Below, in pieces: positions 47,068 to 58,012 of a stretch of 64,000 nucleotides of DNA. This stretch comes from Sorghum bicolor (lineage: Eukaryota; Streptophyta; Magnoliopsida; Poales; Poaceae): positions 50,129,166 to 50,193,165 of the forward strand of contig NC_012873.2 in assembly GCF_000003195.3 (NCBI RefSeq), read 5' to 3'. The notes beneath the pieces are model-generated. The model did no database searches. It was not told the DNA's origin and saw only the letters and a program-made list of their open reading frames with translations. Position numbers and translations under genes: made by a program. How positions within the stretch are numbered: position 1 is the stretch's first letter; the number at the start of each line of letters is the position of its first letter.

Positions 47068-47712
47068 ATGCTCTTCTTTGATGGATCCACGTGTGACCGG
47101 GGGGCGGGAATCGGCATAGTGTTAATTTCCCCTCGGGGAAGGAAGTATGAGTTCTCTTTGCCGATTGTTGCCACGTCAACAAATAATCAAGCCGAGTACC
47201 AAGCTTTGATCAAAGGGTTGGAACTGTTAAAGGAAATTCATGCTGATGCTGTTGAAGTCTTCGGAGATTCTATGCTGGTCATAAATCAATTGGCTGGAAG
47301 TTATGAATGCCGAAGTGAGGTCCTAATAACTTATTACGAAAAGAGTATGCAACTGTTAAGGGAATTCAAGGATTTCCGATTAGAGCATATTCCTCGGTTA
47401 CATAATGAGGAGGCTAATCGGTTGGCTCAGCATGCCTCGGGATATCAACCTATATTAAATACAATATCGGCAATTCATGTCGATGATTGGAGAAAAGAGC
47501 TCATGGATTATTTAAAGGATCCATCTAAGAGGGTTGAGAGGCATGTTCGGTTTCAAGCTACCAAGTATGTGCTCCTCGAAGATGAATTGTATTATCGAAC
47601 AATCGATGGAGTTCTTCTCAAATGCTTAGGTGGTGATGAAGCTAAAAGTTTGATGGGAGAGATACATGAAGGAGTGTGTGGAGCACATCAGTCGGCTTTT
47701 AAGATGAAATAG
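47068..47712 (+). CDS. second (archaeal-type) RNase H and integrase zinc finger start
   Basis: Same frame as RT-RNase H, separated only by a TGA at 47065-47067. RNase H motifs: LFFDGSTCDRGAGIGIVL, NNQAEYQALIKGL, EVFGDSMLVINQL, and HNEEANRLAQHASG, where a Glu stands at the position usually held by Asp. This extra RNase H is the mark of the Tat lineage. The end (HEGVCGAHQSAFKMK) is the first half of the integrase zinc-binding domain, cut off by a TAG at 47710-47712. Confidence 0.85.
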   Translation: MLFFDGSTCDRGAGIGIVLISPRGRKYEFSLPIVATSTNNQAEYQALIKGLELLKEIHADAVEVFGDSMLVINQLAGSYECRSEVLITYYEKSMQLLREFKDFRLEHIPRLHNEEANRLAQHASGYQPILNTISAIHVDDWRKELMDYLKDPSKRVERHVRFQATKYVLLEDELYYRTIDGVLLKCLGGDEAKSLMGEIHEGVCGAHQSAFKMK

Positions 47713-48743
47713 ATGATTAGGAGGAATGAGTATTATTGGCCAACCATACTTGAAGATTGTTTTAAATATTTCAAGGGATGTCAAAGATGTCAGAAGTTTG
47801 GCAATGTTCAAAGGGCACCCGCATCGGCCATGAATCCCATTATTAAACCTTGGCCGTTCCGGGGATGGGCTATTGACCTAATCGGCCAATTTACCCACCA
47901 TCAAGCAAAGGACATAAATTCATCTTGGTTGCCACCGATTATTTCACCAAGTGGGTTGAAGCTATTCCTTTGAAGAAAGTCACATCGGCCAATATGATTG
48001 ATTTTGTGAAAGAGCATATTATTTACCGATTTAGAATCCCTCAAACAATTACTACCGATCAGGGTACTATGTTTACATCAGGGGAGTTTGATGAGTTTGC
48101 AATCGGTATGGGAATTAAAGTATTGAATTCTTCTCCTTATTATGCTCAAGCTAATGGGCAGGCCGAAGCATCTAACAAAGGAATTATCAAACTTATTAAA
48201 CAGAAGATTGAAGAGAATCCTAGGAGGTGGCATACGTTGTTGAGTGAAGCTTTATTGTCATATCGGATGGCTTGTCATGGGTCGACCAAAGTTTCACCTT
48301 ATCACTTGGTGTATGGACATGATGCAGTACTACCTTAGGAAATTAAAACTGGGTCTAGGCGACTATCTTTTCAAGATCAATTGGCTGCCGATGATTATAC
48401 TACTTTGATGACAGACGAGTTGGATGATCTAGCGGGGCATCGGCTAAGGGCTTTGATAAGTATAGAAGAAAATAAGAAGAGAGTTGCCAGATGGTATGAT
48501 AAGAAGGTAAAGGCTAAGGAGTTTGCTGATGGAGACTTAGTATGGAAACTAATCTTACCGATCGGGACTAAAAGTTCAAAATTTGGGAAATGGTCTCCCA
48601 ATTGGGAAGGTCCCTATCGGATAAATCGATCTGCTCCCGGCAACGCCTATATCTTAGAAACTCTCAAAGGAGTTGAATTTCCTAGAACATTGAACGGCAA
48701 ATATTTAAAGAGATATTACCCCAGCATATGGCTTGATGCATGA
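47713..48743 (+). pseudogene. integrase, broken
   Basis: Second half of the zinc-binding domain (YYWPTI...CQRCQKFG) in frame 47713-47973. A frame break near 47910 is followed by the catalytic core in frame 47925-48338: VATDYFTKWVEA (first Asp), TTDQGTMF (second Asp) and ANGQAEASNKGI (Glu). A TAG at 48336-48338 precedes the C-terminal domain (48381-48743) with WSPNWEGPYRI, a GPY-type module. It would insert the DNA copy; this one is interrupted twice. Confidence 0.85.
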
Positions 48744-49030
48744 AAATTTAAGTCCCGATAAGATTCCTATCGGCTGAATTAAAAGTGTATCTAGGGCCAG
48801 ACTTAATGTTTTAAAAGGATGCCGATAACAGTCCTATCGTCTGGACCAAAATGATTAGAAAAAAGAAGCAAAGCACGCCGCCGATGAAGAGTTCACATGT
48901 TTAACAGAGCCTGGATCGTCGATATGGCACGCAGACGGATCTGGTTGGCTTCTTCTATCTCCTTCATGTCATCATCGGCAGAACCTTCCACTGGCTTCAG
49001 TTTCTTCTTCATCTGAAGTGCTTTATGGGC

Positions 49031-52000
49031 CTAGATGTTTCGTTCTTGTTCAAGAGTCTTGATTGCTTCAGGCAGTTGGCTTTCTTCCTGTTGAGCTTGA
49101 GACAAAGCTTCTTCCACTTGTCTAAGTTCAGCCAATAGAGCTTCCCTTCTTGCCGATAAATCAGAGATCTTTTGCTTCAGTACATCTCCTGAGGATTTCA
49201 GAATACTGATGCTCTTATGCTTCTCATCGGCAAGGAGCTTCACTTTCATCATCTCCTCTAAGAGCTGAGCATGAGCAGCTCTATCGGCAAGACGCTGGGC
49301 AGCCTTTTGATACTGCAGCTGACGACTCTCAAAGTGTGCAGCCTGAAAAAGAACCTCCTCGGCATCGGCAGGGATTTGACCTTTGAGAGCCTTGAACAAA
49401 ACTTTGGCTGGATCAGAGTCATCAACCAATTGCGCTGTGTCTTGATGGAGAAGGGCTGACAGATCCGCCAGCTTTGCTCTAATCTCTGCCGATGAGATTC
49501 CAACTGCTCGAGAAGAACTTGCTTCCTCGCCTTCCTCCTCGGAGATCTTGATGGCGAAGGAGAACAGGCTGTCGAGAGAATCCTGTTCCTGAAAAAGAAG
49601 ACAGAATAAGTTATTTTATGATCAAGTACTGACAACAATAAAAATAAAGATTGGGTAACTTACTTGATTCAGAGCTATCTCTCGCCTCTGGCTAGTTGAA
49701 GCCGATGGAACCACAGGCTGATCGACTGGGATTGCCGATGAAACTATGTCAGCTGAAAGATTAACAGAGGTAGTTACAAATTGGAAAAAGTGGGTTCATC
49801 GATAATAAATAGAAAGTATGTTACCTTGAGGAGGTGCAGTACTAGTCTGAATTGAGGAAACTACCGATGCTATGATTAAGCTTGCTGGATCGGCAGTTTG
49901 CTCGTGTACATCAGCCGATGTTTCTTCTGGCTGAGTTTCTTCTGGCTGGGGTTCTTCTGTTTGGGTTTCTTCTTGTGGTTGAAGAGGAGACGGTGCTTGT
50001 TGTATCTGGGCTTCTGGAGGAAAAGGGGATGATTCTACTGGGATCGGAGATACTGGGGGAGGAGAAGGTGTTGCTGTTCTCTGGCGCTTTGCTTGTGATC
50101 TGGTACTCTTGGAGCCTTTTCTCTTCGGTTGACTGGACTGGGGGGCATTGGCAGTCGTACTTTTGGTCCTTGCCAATGTACCGGTGTGCTGATGCAACGA
50201 TAAGAAGTTTATGAGTACAAGTGTTAGGTATAAGAATGAAATCGGTATGGATAAAAGAATTTACCTTGAAGGCTTGTGCTAAGGTAGAGGCAGCTACCGA
50301 TGAGGATGTCTTCGTCTGTTTGGTGGTAACTTTCTTGAGACACACACCTCGATGCATTATAGCAGCCAAGGTTGGAGCGTTGTTGCCGATCAAAGAGATC
50401 GGACCCGATGGAAGGAGCTCAATCGGCTTACCAATCCTGCTGACCAGTGGCAGTGTGTCATCGACCTGTATATGACAAAGAAAGTGAGTTACCGATGGAA
50501 AAAGACAGTGAAAGGATTGAAGCATCGGTATTAAAGTACTTACAGTGTTATCAGGAACTTTGTACTGGGGGTCGATCATGCCACGATACGTGAGAGACGA
50601 TCTGCAGAATAGGTGTTCTTTCCATTCTTCCCACCACTGTTTGTATGCCTGAATAATGAAGAGGGCCGGGATCCAATCCGATAGATCGGCATCTGTATCG
50701 GCTTTTGGTGGCAATTGAGCTACTCTGATCCACTCGAGATGGCTAGTGATAGTTTCCCTTGGCTTTATCACATCGGCGTAGCAGAGTGCAATTGGTAGTT
50801 GGCCGAAAGCTAGTTGGCGAGCTAGTGCCGATGGATTATAAAGCTCATAGGTCAGATTGGAGGCTTTCCCACTACCGAAGAAGTTCACTGGTATGGCTCT
50901 TGGGGTGATAATTGCCATCATCACATCACGGTCCTTGTTAAGAGCATCATTGAAGGGGTGGAAAGTCAAGGGAAATCTAGTATCTGGGTCTTCATAAGGC
51001 ATCCATGCCCGCTATTCTCTAGTCAGACCCTCATACAGAGTTTGGAAGAATCGGCTAACCTGGTCTGCGTTACCACCTGTGCCAGGCAAAACTATGGCAG
51101 CTTCGCCAAAGATCAGAGGGGAACGAGTTGCCGATTCTTCTTCACCCAGTTCATAATCCTCGGCAATATCCCTGGGGAAGCGCTGTGCAAAGAGGTCGAA
51201 CTCAAGGCGCTTGTGCATGTGGAGACTAAGCCACATATTGATGAACCACCAGGGACCCCCTAAGTTGCCGATGGGTTGACCAAGCAGTAGTTTCTGGGCT
51301 ACCTGGTGGAGGAGGTGATAAGCAGAACCCAGTAGGTATCAGCCGAGAGGAAATCGGCCACCATTAGCTAATCTTTCTGCTGCCGACAAGTAAACAGAAG
51401 TTGGTCCTGCCGATCGGCCACAAAATACAAATTTATCCAGCCACATGTTCAGAAAGGTGGTCTGTTCCTTTGCATTGACAGGACCTATTCTTCGGTACTT
51501 CTGAATGTATCCTAACCAACCGCCGATGGCACGGGTTTCCACCTTAGCACTGGGTTTGGTGTCAAACAGGTGGGTGGTATCGGCAGTGGATATGTCTAAA
51601 CCGATGAGCATAAGAACACCGGCAAGTGTAGGGGAAGCAGGGCCGTGCCCAAACATGAAAGCATTGAGTGTGTCTGACCAAAAGTATGAGGCAGCTATCA
51701 GTAGCGACTCATTTCTCTCCATATCGGCAAGAGACAATCTAATGCACTGATCTAATTTACATTCACCCCATTGGACCTCATTTGAGTTACTGACTCTCAG
51801 AAACCAATCCTTCCATCCCTTGGTAGGACTGGGCCAGGAACGGAAGGCGTCTTTCCATAGATCTAGAGAAAAATTCTCAGCTCTAAAGGGGATTCTGTTT
51901 GTCTCTGCATTTATAAGATCGGTGGGATCTAAGTTTCCTAGTGGACCAAGGCATTGGAGATGGGGTTGATCGGTAGGGATTACGATCTTGGCGGCCAAAT

Positions 52001-52144
52001 CCTAAAGATTGTGAGAATGAAAGAAAAAGTAAAAAAAAGGGGGGAATATTCAGTAAAAGGAATTGCGGATGGACAAAGGTATGGAAAGAATACGAAAAAG
52101 AAAGAAGGTAAGCTAACCTTAGGGACGACGAAGTTGACGGCCAT
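49031..52144 (-). pseudogene. antisense six-exon plant mobile domain-like gene
   Basis: Convergent to pol. Exons (minus strand): 52144-52118, 52001-50544, 50465-50265, 50188-49825, 49752-49664, 49588-49031. All five introns (72-116 bp) begin GT and end AG, and the exon lengths sum to 2697 bp, 899 codons in one frame. Start MAVNFVVPK. Exon 2 carries a plant mobile domain-like region (WKDWFLRVS, ASYFWSDTLNAFMFGHGPASPTLAGVLMLIGLD, GGWLGYIQKY). Exon 4 is Ser/Pro/Gln/Glu-rich with basic clusters (KRKGSKSTRSQAKRQR). Exon 6 ends in a coiled coil (AQLLEEMMKVKLLADEKH...ELRQVEEALSQAQQEE). Two stops in exon 2 (TGA 51341-51339, TAG 51014-51012) break it. Antisense extra genes are known in Tat elements; their function is unknown. 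Confidence 0.8.
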
Positions 52145-52686
52145 TGCTCCACGGAGAAGAAGATTGAAAACTTGGGGGTTGTTGGAGGAAGTTCTTGCTG
52201 GGGTTCTTAGAGCTCTCGAACAGTGCCACCGCCAGGAAAGCAGAGTTGGGGCTGTAGAATGATGCGATGGAGAAGGAGTACCCGAGAATGGAGTATTTAT
52301 AGGACAAAACGGGCAAGGGCAAAATTGACTTATCTCTTCGCCGTATCCGTGAAATCCGAGGGTACTCAGGTGGATATGGTAACTGTTTGCACGGTAATCA
52401 TGGGATTGTGCAGGTGATTTGACAGGAAGCGGTCATGATCTGGAGATATTTCACTATGCGGGATTTCTTGGTCGGTCCATCGGCAGTTCCCTCTAACGGT
52501 AATATTGCCGATGGGCGCATAAAGTGGGGAGATCCGGTTAGGAAGGTTGAGGAATTCGAGGAACCTGCAGGAGAATCGGGCCAAGGTTGTTCAGATTTAA
52601 ACGGTCGGTTACCAAATTGGGAGAATTAATTGCGGAAAGGCATCATTACTGCAGAGAATTTCGGAGCATTAATGATTCTATACTCC
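52145..52686 (-). other. upstream region of the antisense gene
   Basis: No frame of note. It contains the antisense TATA box and a few GCCGAT/ATCGGC words, and ends at the purine tract of G. Confidence 0.5.
52293..52302 (-). promoter_or_regulatory. TATA box for the antisense gene
   Basis: The minus strand reads CTATAAATAC about 150 bp before the ATG at 52144. This would put transcription start near 52265 and leave a 5' untranslated region of about 120 nt. It is separate from the LTR promoters, which read the other strand. Confidence 0.55.
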
Positions 52687-52702
52687 AAAATTGGGGGGCA
52701 TG
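52687..52702 (+). other. poly-purine tract of element G
   Basis: AAAATTGGGGGGCATG directly before the 3' LTR. Confidence 0.75.
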
Positions 52703-53420
52703 TGTTGACACTATTTTTGGACACGTACCCAGGGACCAGTAGAGTATAGATCGGCAGGTGGAGCAACGGTAACTAGTCTGCAAAAGAGTTGCCGATGAGG
52801 ATAGTTGCCGATGAAGAGACGATTGAATATGACTAAGTCCAGAAGTGGTGACGTGTTCTTGCCGATGATCAGTATTGGTGTTTGCCGATGGCCATAACAG
52901 GAAGACTGCCGATGACTCTGAAGGGAAGCGTGGGGGTTGTCGATTGATCTATGGCGGTGTCCCGGTCGGTTACAGGGGGGTAGTTTTATGTTTTCCTTAG
53001 TAATTTAAATTTGTTTTGTATATGGATTCTTTTTAATTTGGAATTCGAGTCCTAGTCGTGTCTGATTGTAGCTCTTTGAGCAGGGTATAAATATAGACCC
53101 TAGGGCCTTGTAATGATCTATCGATCAATCAATCAAACACAAGTTTTTACTCATATTCCAGCATCTACTTTTTCGATGACTTCGTCATATTTTTCCTTTT
53201 TACTACGAGTTCTTAGGAATTCGTCGACTTAGGCTCAGCGTATTCTTGAGTTCTGCGTGAATACATCTTGGCCGTGACATCCGGGCGCATCCCTGTTGCC
53301 GGGACCAAAGTATTCGAGTTATCACCTTTGCCGATAGTAAGGTCAAATCGGCTGGCACGCCTTAACGTTTAAATCGGGTATTAGCCCTTTGTGTTTGTAG
53401 ATCCAGCTTTTGCATCAACA
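52703..53420 (+). repeat. 3' LTR of element G (718 bp)
   Basis: Same length as the 5' LTR, with the same eight GCCGAT/ATCGGC words retained although about 27 other positions differ. TATA box at 53086-53093. Confidence 0.95.
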
Positions 53421-53425
53421 GAGTT

Positions 53426-53467
53426 GAAAATATAAAGTATGCTAGGGACAAGATCTAAAGTGGAAAC
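53426..53467 (-). other. continuation of element C after G
   Basis: 42 bp between the right target duplication of G and the LTR of D. By position it continues the C LTR interrupted at 41161. 53463-53467 (gaaac) is the candidate left target duplication of D. Confidence 0.5.
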
Positions 53468-54690
53468 TGTTGACGGTTCTTAAGTATCAATTTTAATTAT
53501 CAAATATACAAGAGAAAGGACCAATATGCAAACAACACCTAGAATTAGGGTTTGATCTGACAGAATTCCACGAGTTTTGTTGTTTATCTGTTTCTGCAGG
53601 GGGTTATCAGGAAATAAGGAAGAAAGGCCCACATGTCGGGATTACATAGAGATATTAACACACCGCGCAATTTTCTACCATCTAGAAGACTCCAGAAGCC
53701 ACGGGAACGAACGGGAAGGCAATCGGGCCCGGGGGCAGGGCGCCCGCCCACCCCCCTAGGGCGGCCGCCCAGGAGTTCTGCCCAAACACGTCCAACTTCA
53801 CGGATCACGCTCCACCGACCTAAAGGATCAAGGATAACCATTCAATCAATGTCGGTTTAATCCAACGACCCATGTCCACCTGAGGGGACTATATAAGCAG
53901 ACCCCCTGGCCCCTGGAGGAGACTAGTTCATCATAGAGTTGAGAGGAGCCCTCGAAGGAATATCTCTCCTCTAAATAGACTTAGGGCTTAGCATCAAATG
54001 TGAGTAGAATTAGATCTTCTAGTTTCTACTAGATTGAGAGAGATAGAGTGGAGGTGTAGATCGGAGGAAGCCCGGCCTATCGGTGTCTACATTGAGGTTG
54101 TACCTGCAGGATCAAGTTCTCCTAACCCGAAGCTTGCTCCTAGGATTCTTCAGTATTTCGACTTCTAAATTCTAGTAAGTTCTTGTTTTATTGTTCTTTG
54201 GTTTATGAGTTTAATTTAATCATTTCGCGTAGAGTTTAGAGTAATCATCACTAGCGTAGACGTGGTGTTTGGGCCAGGATACTCATAGATATCCCCTCAC
54301 TAGCTGGATCGTGGTAGTAGCGAGGAACGTGACAATTCCGAGTTACCTTTGTAGACCATATCTCGTTAGCAGGAAGGATAGGGTTTATAGGTGCGGGTTG
54401 AACATCCTCTATGGTGTCTAGATTCCGTAAGCTTGCCCAATAAAACAGTAGATTATCCTTACCAAGGTTAGAAAGAGATTACAGTTGTAGTCTTCTCTAT
54501 ATATCACTCACATCGAGAAACATTCTTTGTAGCCTAAAGGTTAGTAGTAATAGACTGGGTTAGTCAGATGCACTCTTTCTTCTAGTGGTAAAAAAATAAA
54601 TACGATACTTTGGATAACATCCCGGGTGAAGTGCTCACCGATATCCGTGCGCTTGCGGATCAATTCCTTATTCGTTCCCAAATATCAACA
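53468..54690 (+). repeat. 5' LTR of element D (1223 bp)
   Basis: TGTTGACGG...AAATATCAACA. The first 400 bp are close to the LTRs of A, B and the solo LTR; the rest has diverged apart from the end 'ccgtgcgcttgcggatc'. Confidence 0.85.
53738..53897 (+). promoter_or_regulatory. D LTR core promoter and paired GC motif
   Basis: GGGCGCCCGCCC at 53738-53749 and GGGCGGCCGCCC at 53759-53770, 21 bp apart. TATA box CTATATAAG at 53889-53897, followed by AGACCCCCTGGCCCCTGGAG. Confidence 0.65.
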
Positions 54691-54698
54691 AGCATTTC

Positions 54699-54716
54699 TG
54701 GCGCTGTTGCCGGGGA
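54699..54716 (+). other. primer binding site of element D, tRNA-Asp type
   Basis: TGGCGCTGTTGCCGGGGA, one base from the canonical site, 8 bp after the LTR. Confidence 0.9.
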
Positions 54717-54817
54717 GAAAGACGGTTTGCTGAGATAACCTTGAGTCTTACTACTAGCTTGTATCTATACTTTTATCTTTTCTTATCTTCTTTATTTATT
54801 TTCTTTACTCTTACCTT

Positions 54818-55570
54818 ATGGAAAACCAAGATTCTAAATCAATCTATCAATTTGCAACACCTTCTGTAACTGACCTTTTACCATGGGAGTCATCACAGCC
54901 TATCCAAACATCCTAGTATAGGTTAAGTTCTAGGTTGATTGCCATGATTCAAAACCTATCCTTTTCAAGAAAGGAAGACGAAAACCCTTACCTTCATATT
55001 AGAGATTTTGAGCAAACATGTGATTGTCTTCACATTGAAGGCATTTCTGATAAAACTTTACGTTGGAAGCTTTTTCCTTTTTCTTTAAGGGGAGAAGCTA
55101 GACAATGGTATAATCAGAAGGTAAGTCAACAACGTGGTGAATGAGGAGTTTTACGAGCCAACTTTTGTCTAGATTTTTATTCCCTTAACCGTATCAGCGA
55201 CCTTAGACTCGAAGTCCTATCTTTTAAACAAAAAGATAATGAAACTTTTGGAAAATCCTAGAAACGTTTTTCTGATCTTTTAGAATCTGGTCCAAACCTT
55301 AATCTTGAAGACCCTGTTCTTTTATTTCACTTTTTCCTGGTCTTCAGAAAGATCATAAACAAATGCTACATACAATGTCTAGAGGTTCTTTCTTTCGCAT
55401 CCCTACTGATGAAGCTAGAGTGATCCTAGATAGAATCCTAGAAATTGAGATGGATAATACCCTTCATGATGAAACCCACGAAGCGGAAGTAGACACTACC
55501 AAATTCTCCATCTACTTTAGCTATCCCAAGTTCTGAGCCACAAAAGGAAGAAATTCCACCACCTGACTTC
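54818..55570 (+). pseudogene. gag of element D, broken
   Basis: Start at 54818 (MENQDSKSIYQFATPSVTD). The gag core QTCDCLHIEGISDKTLRWKLFPFSLRGEARQWY is at 55010-55115. Stops at about 54915, 55142 and 55260, and frame breaks near 55330, prevent translation. No zinc knuckle is visible before the next frame. A close relative is the gag remnant of element C. Confidence 0.75.
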
Positions 55571-56425
55571 ATGCTGGATATAGAATCTGATCTTTTTGCC
55601 GATTTTGGAAACATTTCAAACTACCATTCTATAAACAGATCCCAAAACGGCCATTTTAGCATTTGTTTACCTACTGAATATCAATTGAGAGAGCTTATCT
55701 CAGTCATGAGTAGCGAATGGTTGGAGGAGTCAGAGCTTTCCTCTGATGTGATCCATTTGGACACACCCTCTATAACTATACGCTGTGCTTATGATTCTGA
55801 TCGCTTTGGTGCTCTCTATAATCCTGTTGTGGGGATCAACATTATGTCTGAATCTTTTGCACTTAAACTAGTTCAAAATTTGATCCTAACCCCCACAACA
55901 AAAGTTATAAAGGAATCTTCGGGACGATTAGTCCCCAGTCTTGGAATTATTAATGTCCTACCCATTACGGTAGAAGGCTCCATGGTTCATTTGAACTTCT
56001 ATATCTTTGATACATGGGACTTTGACCTGTTGATAGGACAACCTTTTAGAAGACTCCTTTATGAAGGTCATACTGGAAAGCTATAAATTTATTTTGGAAA
56101 AACTTTTAAATTTCCCATAACAATTTCTCACTCCTTAAATAATAAGGCCGAGTCTTATCTTTTGCCTGATCCTATGGAGGAGGTAAAGGCTGCATCTCTA
56201 GAGCTTTTAGAAGAACCAGACTTAGAAGAAGAAGCTCCTTTGTTCATAGAAGAAGAAGCTGAACCTTCTGAACCTGAACCCTTAGATGAGTTTGCAGAAA
56301 CGCCTAGACCTCCCATAGAGCTTAAAACTTTACCACCCAGTCTTATCTATGCTTTCCTAAACAATAATCCAGAGTTTCCTGTGATCATTAGTGATAAACT
56401 AACTTAGGAGCAAAGTCTGCGATTA
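55571..56425 (+). pseudogene. degenerate protease region and linker
   Basis: Frame 55571-56086 carries an aspartic protease-like fold (YNPVVGINIMSESFALKL, WDFDLLIGQPF) in which the catalytic DTG/DSG is replaced by NPVVG. A TAA (56084-56086) and a TAG (56405-56407) split the frame, but the same frame continues through an acidic linker (56162-56407, EEAPLFIEEEAEPSEPEP) into reverse transcriptase. Confidence 0.65.
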
Positions 56426-58012
56426 ATGACCATTCTTGAGAAACATCACTTAGTTTTCGGCTACTCACTCCAAGATCTTACAGGGATCAGTCCTATGATT
56501 TGTACCCATCGTATTCCAACAGATCCTTCTGTTTCACCTTCTCGAGAGCCCCAACGTAGACTTAACAACGCGATGAGAGAGGTAGTTAAAAAGGAAGTTA
56601 TAAAGTTGCAGCATGCAGGGATTATATATCCTATGCCGCACAGTGAGTGGGTGAGCCCAGTTCAAGTTGTGCCTAAAAAGGGAGGCATAACTGTTGTTAT
56701 GAATGAAAAGAACGAGCTAATTCCACAACGCACCGTCACAGGGTGGCGGATGTGCATAGACTATAGAAAACTAAACAAAGCCACGAGAAAGGATCATTTT
56801 CCTTTACCTTTCATAGATGAGATGCTAGAGCGATTAGCGAACCATTCGTTCTTCTGTTTCTTAGATGGATACTCAGGGTATCACCAGATCCCGATCCATC
56901 CCGATGATCAAAGCAAAACCACTTTTACATGCCCATACGGAACTTATGCTTACCGCAGAATGTCTTTTGGGTTATGTAATGCACCAGCTTCTTTTCAAAG
57001 ATGCATGATGTCTATATTTTCTGATATGATTGAAGAGATTATGGAAGTTTTCATGGATGATTCCTCTGTATATGGAAAAACTTTTGATAGTTGTCTTGAA
57101 AACTTAGACAAGGTTTTGCAAAGATGTGAAGAAAAGCACTTAGTCCTTAATAGGGAAAAATGTCAATTTATGGTTAGAGAAGGAATAGTGCTGGGACACC
57201 TAGTGTCTGAAAGAGGAATTGAGGTAGACAAAGCTAAAATTGAAGTAATTGAACAACTACCTCCACCTGTGAATATAAAAGGATTTCGAAGCTTTCTTGG
57301 CCATGCTGGTTTTTATCGCAGATTCATAAAATATTTTTCATTCATTGCTAGACCACTTACTCTCTTGCTAGCCAAGGATGCTCCTTTCAAATTTGATGAT
57401 GCATGTCTAACATCTTTCAATTTATTCAAGAAAGCACTCATCTCTGCACAAATCATTCAACCCCCTGATTGGTCGTTGCCTTTTGAAATTATGTGTGATG
57501 CTAGTGAGTATGCTGTGGGGGCAGTTTTGGGACAAACTAAAAATAAGAAGCATCATGCAATTGCTTATGCCAGTAAAACTTTGACAGTAGCTCAACTTAA
57601 TTATGCAACCACTGAAAAAGAGCTTCTGGCTGTTGTCTTTGCCATTGATAAATTTAGATCTTATTTAGTTGGAGCTAAAATAATTGTTTACACTGATCAT
57701 GCTGCACTAAAATATCTGCTCACTAAAAAAGATGCTAAACCTCGCCTGATTAGATGGATCTTATTACTTCAAGAATTTGACTTGGAAATAAAAGATAAAA
57801 AGGGAATAGAAAATTCTGTTGCTGATCACTTGTCTAGAATGTATTTTAAGAATCCACAGGAAACCCCCATCAATGAATCACTCCGGGACGACATGCTCTA
57901 CGGGATTAACAGGTCTGACCCCTGGTATGCAGATATTGTTAATTTTTTGGTTTCAGGGTATGTACCACTAGGAGCAAACAAGAAGAAGCTTTTTCAAGAA
58001 AGCATATCATAA
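56426..58012 (+). CDS. reverse transcriptase-RNase H of element D
   Basis: 528-codon open frame. [26 protein letters not shown] (residues 108-131), [28 protein letters not shown], and FMDD at 57050-57061. Phe replaces the usual Tyr, as is common in Athila-type enzymes. RNase [19 protein letters not shown] (about residue 355), [28 protein letters not shown] and the C-terminal [11 protein letters not shown]. The last 20 codons run into the deletion junction and end in TAA. It copies element RNA to DNA. Length and motifs are complete although the flanking frames are broken. Confidence 0.88.
   Translation: MTILEKHHLVFGYSLQDLTGISPMICTHRIPTDPSVSPSREPQRRLNNAMREVVKKEVIKLQHAGIIYPMPHSEWVSPVQVVPKKGGITVVMNEKNELIPQRTVTGWRMCIDYRKLNKATRKDHFPLPFIDEMLERLANHSFFCFLDGYSGYHQIPIHPDDQSKTTFTCPYGTYAYRRMSFGLCNAPASFQRCMMSIFSDMIEEIMEVFMDDSSVYGKTFDSCLENLDKVLQRCEEKHLVLNREKCQFMVREGIVLGHLVSERGIEVDKAKIEVIEQLPPPVNIKGFRSFLGHAGFYRRFIKYFSFIARPLTLLLAKDAPFKFDDACLTSFNLFKKALISAQIIQPPDWSLPFEIMCDASEYAVGAVLGQTKNKKHHAIAYASKTLTVAQLNYATTEKELLAVVFAIDKFRSYLVGAKIIVYTDHAALKYLLTKKDAKPRLIRWILLLQEFDLEIKDKKGIENSVADHLSRMYFKNPQETPINESLRDDMLYGINRSDPWYADIVNFLVSGYVPLGANKKKLFQESIS

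Larger units (their letters stand above)
41162..53420 (+). mobile_element. Element G: full-length Tat-lineage Gypsy element
   Basis: 12259 bp with two 718-bp LTRs and a perfect 5-bp duplication gagtt (41157-41161 and 53421-53425). Order: LTR, primer site, gag, protease, reverse transcriptase, RNase H, second (archaeal-type) RNase H, integrase, an antisense gene, purine tract, LTR. The second RNase H after pol and a large 3' region with an antisense frame are Tat-lineage traits. The LTRs differ at roughly 27 positions by my count (about 4%). Most frames are broken. The hexamer GCCGAT/ATCGGC is strongly over-represented throughout. Confidence 0.95.

Noticed and set aside
46997..47070. TGA between RNase H and the second RNase H of G as a programmed readthrough site
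   Set aside because: The same copy has many unrelated stops and frameshifts, and no readthrough context is visible, so a private mutation is simpler.
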